Positions 6,632-10,110 of a stretch of 10,110 bases of DNA are shown piece after piece. Positions within the stretch are counted from its first letter, which is position 1; the number at the start of each line of letters is the position of its first letter. The position numbers and the translations under genes were made by a program. Source of the stretch: Baffinella frigidus (taxonomy: Eukaryota > Cryptophyceae > Cryptomonadales > Baffinellaceae); the NCBI GenBank assembly GCA_026770585.1, contig MU646510.1, forward strand, positions 41,163-51,272. Reading direction: 5' to 3'. The notes beneath the pieces were generated by a model. That model saw nothing but the letters and a program-made list of their open reading frames with translations, was not told where the DNA came from and searched no databases.

Positions 6632-6664
6632 CTGCAGCGCTTACTCGCGAACAAGGACAGGCAC
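6632..6664 (+). repeat. Inverted spacer repeat S, left copy
   Basis: This 33-bp segment, with ACTCGCGAA at its centre, lies between M1 copies 2 and 3. Its reverse complement matches 6962-6994 at 28 of 33 positions with no indel. It is unlike the M1 ends, so the pair is a separate inverted duplication surrounding M1 copies 3 and 4. Confidence 0.7.
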
Positions 6665-6672
6665 AGCCCCTA

Positions 6673-6790
6673 CAGGGGTACCTCGCTCATAAGAAAACGC
6701 CCCCCCCCCTAGAACCGCCATAGGGCCCTACGCATGGGCCTACTGTAGGGTCCTAGGGGGAGGCGTTTTCTTATGGGCGAGGTACCCCTG
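6673..6790. mobile_element. Family M1 element, copy 3
   Basis: 118 bp flanked by TA on both sides. Both ends are complete: CAGGGGTACCTCGCTCATAA on the left and, on the right, its complement with one change (TTATGGGCGAGG). Arms of about 30 bp run into C10/G5 runs. The core contains CCATAGGGCCCTACGCATGG and CTACTGTAGGGTCCTAGG. Confidence 0.9.
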
Positions 6791-6817
6791 TAGGGTGGTC
6801 CTGTGCTCCTAGGTATC

Positions 6818-6935
6818 CAGGGGTACCTCGCTCATAAGAAACCGCACCCCCCTAGCACCCTACAGTAGGACCATGCCCAGGGTCCTGTGGTGGTCCCTAG
6901 GTGGTTGGTGGTTTCCTATGAGCGAGGTACCCCTG
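6818..6935. mobile_element. Family M1 element, copy 4
   Basis: 118 bp. The left end CAGGGGTACCTCGCTCATAA is intact, and the right end (CCTATGAGCGAGGTACCCCTG) has one change from the family sequence. TA follows on the right. On the left TA is separated from the element by an extra TC (6816-6817). Only 25 bp of unrelated sequence separates it from copy 3. The core carries CACCCTACAGTAGGACC. Confidence 0.88.
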
Positions 6936-6961
6936 TAGCACTACCGTAGGACCCTAGGACG

Positions 6962-6994
6962 GTGCGTGTCCGTATTCGCGAGTAAACCCTGCAG
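6962..6994 (-). repeat. Inverted spacer repeat S, right copy
   Basis: Complement of 6632-6664 (28 of 33 matches), lying between M1 copies 4 and 5. With the left copy it brackets two complete M1 elements in a 363-bp inverted arrangement. Confidence 0.7.
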
Positions 6995-7067
6995 ATAAGC
7001 CTTCTGTGCGGTCCCGTATGGTGGTCGTGGGAGGGGGAGGCTGTAACAGAGCGCACGTGCGCGCATA

Positions 7068-7285
7068 CAGGGGTACCTCGCTCATAAGAAACCGCCCCCC
7101 CCACTAGGACCAACATATCCCGTAAGTGACCAACGGGCGACTAATCGCCCTAACTCGCCCTAGGCAGGTCATAGGGCCCTACCGTAGGGCGTATGAGCCT
7201 ACTGGTCACTTAAGGGATAACCCTAGGCATGGTCCTACTGTAGGGCCCTGGGAGGAGGCGCTTTCTGACGCGCGAGGTACCCCTG
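7068..7285. mobile_element. Family M1 element, copy 5, interrupted by an M2 element
   Basis: Flanked by TA at 7066-7067 and 7286-7287. The left end is intact. The right end is recognisable but has changes (TTTCTGACGCGCGAGG). Removing the 100-bp M2 insertion and one TA leaves 116 bp, the normal M1 length. M1 was therefore in place before M2 inserted. Confidence 0.88.
7118..7217. mobile_element. Family M2 element, copy 2, nested in M1
   Basis: Same length and internal layout as the copy at 2816-2915. The ends are TCCCGTAAGTGACCA and TGGTCACTTAAGGGA, with one mismatch between arms. It is flanked on both sides by TA (7116-7117 and 7218-7219), a clean target-site duplication inside an M1 host. 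The internal stem ACGGGCGA/TCGCCC is shortened by substitutions. The longer frame starting inside it (7126-7689) only reads on into a minisatellite and is not called. Confidence 0.9.
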
Positions 7286-7420
7286 TACTCTCCCCGCCAG
7301 AAGCATCAACACCCCGGCTTTATTACACCTCTACGCCAAGCCCCACCTTGACTCTCAATTCACCACACACATCTCACAAAACAACACCGCCCCCCCCTGA
7401 ACCACCCCCGCACGTGCGTG

Positions 7421-7620
7421 TCCCGAGGCGGGCCCGCAATCCCGAGGCGGGCCCATCCGTCTCGAGGCGGGCCCATCCGTCCCGAGGCGGGCCCATCCGT
7501 CCGGAGGCGGGCCCATCCGTCCCGAGGCGGGCCCATCCGTCCCGAGGCGGGCCCATCAGTCCGGAGGCGGGCGTATCCGTCCGGAGGCGGGCGTATCCAT
7601 CCGGAGGCGGACCCGTTTAC
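7421..7620. repeat. 20-bp minisatellite (GAGGCGGGCCCATCCGTCCC)
   Basis: Ten contiguous 20-bp units with few changes. Variants are CCC, CTC or CCG before GAGG, and GGGCCCATCC becoming GGGCGTATCC in the eighth and ninth units. There are no spacers, so it is not a CRISPR array. The 20-bp period cycles through all three frames over 60 bp, giving Arg/Gly/Pro-rich frames on both strands that are repeat artefacts. Confidence 0.95.
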
Positions 7621-7870
7621 GCGCGCGCACCGAGACGCGCCAGCTCCTCCTCCATAGCCTGCAGCACACACTCCCGCGTTAGCTACTGAAAAGCCACAAG
7701 GTGGGTTTCAACAAGTTCGCGACACTCTGGTGTCGCATACTTTTGAGCCATTTTCTCCTCAAAAGGCAATTTTCACCCCAAGGACGTGACCAAAATTCGT
7801 CAAAAGGTAACCTACAAGTAATTTTAGTGTCGTGTCCAAGAATTTTGAAACCCCCCCTGTGGCTTTGCAG
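7621..7870. other. Unassigned sequence with a 7-bp stem
   Basis: No recognised gene. GCGACAC (7719-7725) and GTGTCGC (7730-7736) form a perfect stem with a 4-base loop, and TTTTGA/TCAAAA forms another close by (about 7740-7765). The composition is AT-richer than the minisatellite before it. Confidence 0.4.
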
Positions 7871-7872
7871 TA

Positions 7873-8062
7873 GAGAGCGATTCCGGGAAATGTTGGCCGC
7901 TTTTCGGGATGCTGGTTTGACGGTTTGCTCATTTCATTTGTACCAGAATTCTCGAAACGGTGCGTTTTAAAAGGGCGTAAAACCCCTTTTCTGGTTCAAA
8001 ACGAATCAGCAAATCGTCAAATCAGCACACCGAAAAGCGGCCAACATTTCCCGGAATCGCTC
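7873..8062. mobile_element. 190-bp foldback MITE-like element
   Basis: The two arms, about 75 bp each (7873-7948 and 7990-8062), are inverted copies. The outer 30-odd bases (AGCGATTCCGGGAAATGTTG and onward through GGCCGCTTTTCGG) are perfect apart from an extra AG at the left tip. The inner parts have scattered substitutions. TA lies immediately outside both ends (7871-7872 and 8063-8064). The loop is about 40 bp. Transcription through it would give a long double-stranded RNA stem. No coding capacity. Confidence 0.85.
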
Positions 8063-8113
8063 TATTGCCGGCCAATCATCGACCGTTCGATAACCTGTTG
8101 TGCGTACCATACC

Positions 8114-8207
8114 GTAGCTCTATGCCTAGGACCACCATAGGGCCCTAGGCATAGAGCTACTGTAGGGTCTTGGGGGGGGTTGATTTCTCATGAGCGAGGT
8201 ACCCCTG
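8114..8207. mobile_element. Family M1 element, left end missing, with a 17-bp palindrome
   Basis: The right end (TGAGCGAGGTACCCCTG, then TA at 8208-8209) and the T/G-run arm are family M1. In place of the left arm there is a perfect 17-bp inverted repeat, GTAGCTCTATGCCTAGG at 8114-8130 and its complement at 8144-8160, around a 13-base loop. The element has therefore been rearranged or belongs to a different subfamily. Confidence 0.75.
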
Positions 8208-8209
8208 TA

Positions 8210-8572
8210 TCACATTCCCGAGCTATTGCCAGTCAAGCGATGTCAAGGTGTTATGTCCCCCTTGAGTGGCGATGGGGTCAAAATTGACCACACAGAGCTG
8301 CTAGGCTCGTCCCGATTAGAGTAGTCAACAGTGGTTGGGGGCTGATAGACTATTGTACCACTCACCTTGAGACTCGAGAGTACTAAAAAAGAAGAAGAAG
8401 ACGATCCAAACCCCTGCACCCATGCCACGCAAGATTCTTGGAAGGGGTTGCCAAAAGTCAATTTCCCCTCAAGACAGTGGTTTTCAAAAGTCAAAGAACC
8501 TTATCAAAAAGGTTTAAAAAAATTCAACACCCTCCTGCACTCTGGCGTGGTAGTCAGACCCCGCACCTTTCA
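8210..8572. other. Unassigned sequence
   Basis: About 360 bases with no recognised gene, repeat match or strong palindrome. Frames of 83-85 codons on both strands cross it without any domain-like pattern. A short GAAGAAGAAGA tract lies at about 8389-8400. Confidence 0.4.
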
Positions 8573-8640
8573 GTTACCTTATCCGCAGGACCCCCCTCAT
8601 GTCCATACGGGTTGCCTACCATAGGGTCCTAGGTCTCGTC
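8573..8640 (+). repeat. Dispersed repeat family R, copy C (partial)
   Basis: Matches 2665-2732 at roughly 90% by eye, from GTTACCTTATCCG through the hairpin core (GGGTTGCCTACC) to AGGGTCCTAGGTCTC. The second half of the family is missing. The copy ends near TCACTTAAG, which resembles the right terminus of family M2 (GGTCACTTAAGGGA). Confidence 0.78.
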
Positions 8641-8658
8641 ACTTAAGAGTTCAAGAAC

Positions 8659-8729
8659 AAGGGAGGCTCGCTCATAGACTTGGCGAGCCTCCCTTCTTCT
8701 TCTTCTTCTTCTTCTTCTTCTTCTTCTTT
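8659..8729. repeat. 13-bp hairpin followed by (CTT)n
   Basis: AAGGGAGGCTCGC (8659-8671) and its perfect complement (8683-8695) enclose an 11-base loop, followed by about twelve CTT repeats. CTTAAGAGTTC just outside on the left resembles the complement of GAGTCTTAAG on the right (about 8750), so the hairpin may be the inner part of a foldback element split by CTT expansion. The resemblance to a bacterial terminator is coincidental here: the tract is CTT, not T-rich, and the context is eukaryotic. Confidence 0.8.
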
Positions 8730-8807
8730 AGAACGCTCGAGTCTTAAGTTGAGTGATCCAAAAGTCTAGGAGCATGCTGATGCCGCAAGTACCCCTACGC
8801 TCAAGGG

Positions 8808-9006
8808 GGTATAGGGTATAGGGTGTGGGGTGTGGGGTGTGAGGTGTAGGGTGTAGGGTGTAGGGTGTGGGGTGAAGGGTGTAGGGTGTGGGGTGTGGGG
8901 TGTGGGGTGTAGGGTGTGGGGTGTGGGGTGTAGGGTGTAGGGTGTAGGGTGTAGGGTGTAGGGTGTAGGGTGTAGGGTGTAGGGTGTAGGGTGTAGGGTG
9001 TAGGGG
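8808..9006. repeat. Telomere-like 7-bp array (TGTAGGG)n
   Basis: About 28 head-to-tail 7-mers, mainly TGTAGGG with TGTGGGG, TATAGGG and TGAAGGG variants. The left half is mixed and the right half nearly pure, suggesting recent expansion on the right. The unit differs from the TTTAGGG telomere repeat by one base. The array is bracketed by direct copies of GGAGCATGCTGA (8769-8780 and 9022-9033). The minus-strand Tyr-Thr-Leu-His-Pro frame is a product of the repeat. Confidence 0.95.
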
Positions 9007-9106
9007 TTATGAGGCTCGCCTGGAGCATGCTGAGGCGCTGCTTGTTCTTGGCCGCGTACATCGACGGCGACTCCAGATTCTTCATCGCGAAGCTCGCCTG
9101 TCCACC
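9007..9106 (-). pseudogene. Exon-like fragment, first copy (MKNLESPSMYAAK)
   Basis: Read on the minus strand from about 9106, the frame gives GGQASFAMKNLESPSMYAAK, then NKQRLSMLQASL, before entering the telomere-like array at 9006. Nearly every codon in it ends in G or C, and the composition looks like a natural helical protein segment. CAG at 9100-9102 (minus strand GGACAG then GCGAGC) could be a 3' splice site, and a stop lies upstream in frame. A 59-bp part (9047-9105) is repeated at 9241-9299 with three differences. I do not recognise the protein family. The right side seems cut by the array, so at most this is part of a gene. Confidence 0.35.
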
Positions 9107-9113
9107 CAGCCGA

Positions 9114-9179
9114 GATCAGTCCGTTTATTTTCGCCGATCCGTCCATCTATTTTCGCTGATCCGTCCATTTATTCTCGTG
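9114..9179. repeat. Three 22-bp tandem units
   Basis: GATCMGTCCRTYTATTYTCG-type units occupy 9114-9135, 9136-9157 and 9158-9179. They lie between the two exon-like copies and have no relation to the 7-bp array. Confidence 0.85.
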
Positions 9180-9240
9180 GTAGTAATTAATAATTGCTCG
9201 GTACAAAGACACCCGACCGACGTTTCGGCGGGATTTTTTT

Positions 9241-9299
9241 CTTGGCCGCGTGCATCGACGGCGACTCCAGATTCTTGAGCGCGAAGCTCGCCTGTCCAC
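9241..9299 (-). pseudogene. Exon-like fragment, second copy (LKNLESPSMHAAK)
   Basis: Matches 9047-9105 at 56 of 59 positions. In the same minus-strand frame it reads GQASFALKNLESPSMHAAKK, then leaves the shared sequence for a short tail that reaches a stop about 17 codons on. The differences change Met to Leu and Tyr to His, conservative in part. The copies are 194 bp apart in the same orientation, which fits a local duplication or two similar exons of one repeated protein. Identity unknown. Confidence 0.35.
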
Positions 9300-9385
9300 G
9301 CCAGGCCACACGTCAGAATTTCATACAAACTCGTTCGCGATAAACGTGTCTCGTGGTACATCTGAAACATTATTACGCACAGAAA

Positions 9386-9496
9386 TGGCTGGAATCGCTA
9401 GACCTTTGGCGTGTTTCCTGTGGTGGAATCCTCACCCATCAACTTTACTTGTAATTGGACTCAAAAATGAAATTCTCACATATGACGTGGCGTAGG
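9386..9496 (+). CDS. Possible WD40-like repeat fragment (36 codons from ATG)
   Basis: From the ATG at 9386 to a TAG at 9494-9496 the frame encodes 36 residues. Residues 13-30 (WWNPHPSTLLVIGLKNEI) followed by LTYDV match the spacing of a WD40 blade: a Trp-x-Pro turn, a hydrophobic strand with Gly, then Ile three residues before an aromatic-Asp pair. The frame stays open upstream to 9250, so this could be an internal exon; GT after TATGAC (9487) would be a possible donor. Codon use is AT-rich at third positions, unlike the other candidates here, so it may come from a different source or be chance. One blade alone cannot form a propeller. Confidence 0.3.
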
Positions 9497-9543
9497 CGTC
9501 AGCAGTATTTCGCCTGTTTTCAGGGTAGAGCGGGAGCTATCCG

Positions 9544-9575
9544 CCACCGTGCTGAGTGATCAATCCACTCGGTGG
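9544..9575. other. 10-bp bulged hairpin
   Basis: CCACC (9544-9548) pairs with GGTGG (9571-9575) and GAGTG (9554-9558) with CACTC (9566-9570), with a 5-base bulge on the left arm and a 7-base loop. A GGTTTGAATTTGG sequence follows at about 9591. Together these vaguely recall a tRNA shape, but box A and the anticodon arm do not fit. Confidence 0.5.
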
Positions 9576-9808
9576 GCTTCGAAGGTTTCGGGTTTGAATT
9601 TGGGGCAGGATTCTGGGGTGTTACGTGACCAAATTTACACCAGAAAAATCCTTAAGGTCAATTATCTCTGGGCAAGTTGACTTTTGTTGAAAGGTCCGTA
9701 TTCCACCGTGTGGAAACGACGCCATCCTACAGTGGACATTTTCTTCAGATGCTTTGACCATAGGGGCGGTATGTGCCCTTCCTCGCGAGCAACCTATGCA
9801 TACCCTGT
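9576..9808. other. Unassigned sequence
   Basis: No gene recognised. TTCCAC/GTGGAA forms a small stem around 9699-9713. The rest shows no repeat relation within the window. Confidence 0.4.
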
Positions 9809-9810
9809 AC

Positions 9811-9836
9811 GCCTCCTTATGATCGAGGTAACCCTC
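9811..9836. mobile_element. Isolated M1 right end
   Basis: GCCTCCTTATGATCGAGGTA then ACCCTC is the complement of the left arm of the next element with about four changes, oriented as a right terminus. No body or left end precedes it. It shares the single TA at 9837-9838 with that element, so 9811-9864 forms one 54-bp near-perfect palindrome. Confidence 0.7.
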
Positions 9837-9838
9837 TA

Positions 9839-9956
9839 CAGGGTTACCTCGCCCATCAGGAGGCGCACCCCCGTAGGACCCTACAGTAGGCCTACACCTA
9901 TAGCCCTGCGGTGGTCCTCAGGGGGGGCGCGGCTCCTCATGAGCGAGGAAACCCTG
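9839..9956. mobile_element. Family M1 element, diverged subfamily
   Basis: 118 bp flanked by TA on both sides, the same length and layout as M1 copies 3 and 4. The termini are CAGGGTTACCTCGCCCATCA and the complement of CAGGGTTTCCTCGCTCATGA, followed by GGAGCCGC-type arms. The core again holds CCCTACAGTAGG. The terminal differences (CAGGGT in place of CAGGGG) mark a separate subfamily. Confidence 0.87.
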
Positions 9957-9958
9957 TA

Positions 9959-10040
9959 CAGGTTATGGTATGCACAACAAGTTATGGTATTCCTGTACAG
10001 AGCAGTGCGGGGGCGCATCGGTTCCTGGTCTAAAGTATAC
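9959..10040. other. Short spacer with duplicated GTTATGGTAT
   Basis: GTTATGGTAT occurs twice about 20 bp apart, bracketed by GTACAG and CTGTAC, which can pair. No gene. Confidence 0.5.
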
Positions 10041-10110
10041 CCCTACACCCTCCACCCCACACCCTCCACCCTCCACCCTCCACCCTCCACCCTCCACCCT
10101 TCACCCTACA
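10041..10110. repeat. 7-bp array (CCCTCCA)n running off the window
   Basis: CCCTACA, CCCCACA and then mainly CCCTCCA units of seven bases. On the other strand this is TGGAGGG, again one base from TGTAGGG and two from TTTAGGG. Its C-rich strand is on plus, the opposite orientation to the array at 8808-9006. The array is cut by the window end. Confidence 0.92.

Noticed and set aside
7421-7620. CRISPR-like regular array
   Set aside because: The 20-bp units are contiguous with no spacers, and the context is eukaryotic. It is a minisatellite.
7126-7689. 187-codon plus-strand frame
   Set aside because: It starts inside an M2 element and runs through M1 sequence and the 20-bp minisatellite, with an Arg/Pro/Gly-rich product and no domain.
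8659-8730. Rho-independent terminator
   Set aside because: A stem followed by CTT repeats, not a T run, in DNA with no bacterial features.
8766-9146. Minus-strand frame with Tyr-Thr-Leu-His-Pro repeats
   Set aside because: This is the 7-bp array translated over 21 bp; only the GC3-rich part beyond the array was kept, and in a different frame.
9540-9612. Second tRNA-like region (GAGTGATC and GGTTTGAATTTGG)
   Set aside because: The strong pairing is a bulged hairpin that does not match D or anticodon arms, and there is no acceptor stem.

Overview
This looks like eukaryotic nuclear DNA from a protist or alga, probably subtelomeric or otherwise gene-poor. Four things point there: long CT/GA and CTT microsatellites; minisatellites with 9, 15, 20, 22 and 25 bp units; telomere-like 7-mers related to TTTAGGG (a degenerate CCCTAAA block, a TGTAGGG array and a CCCTCCA array); and many short palindromic elements without coding capacity. 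There are no bacterial-style operons, and I see no rRNA or tRNA gene and no complete recognisable protein gene. The species cannot be named from the sequence. TTTAGGG-type telomeres occur in plants, green algae, dinoflagellates and some other alveolates, so they only narrow the choice.

Layout. 1-2460: simple repeats and minisatellites, two foldback elements, three copies of an exon-like segment, and a very GC-rich block with high GC3 that is open on both strands. 2460-3600: a dispersed repeat (family R), a 100-bp inverted-repeat element (family M2), a CT tract and a truncated family M1 element. 3600-5450: short duplications, a 25-bp tandem repeat, a duplicated perfect palindrome and one small ORF with a predicted membrane segment. 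5450-6400: an element with a clean 8-bp target duplication, a larger foldback, and a 20-bp inverted repeat overlapping a 33-bp tandem duplication. 6480-7290: a cluster of four family M1 elements, one carrying a nested M2. 7420-8210: a 20-bp minisatellite, a 190-bp foldback and a decayed M1. 8570-10110: a third family R copy, a long hairpin next to a CTT tract, the TGTAGGG array, duplicated exon-like sequence on the minus strand, a short WD40-like reading frame, and a final M1 element next to a partial inverted copy.

The main biology is transposon-derived. M1 is about 118 bp, with inverted ends starting CAGGGG and flanking TA. M2 is 100 bp, begins TCCC, and has TA on both sides in the nested copy. 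Two other foldbacks also sit between TA dinucleotides. All lack a transposase, so they would be non-autonomous MITE-like elements mobilised by an enzyme encoded elsewhere. Coding calls are weak: three short or partial candidates are offered at low confidence and nothing suggests they work together.
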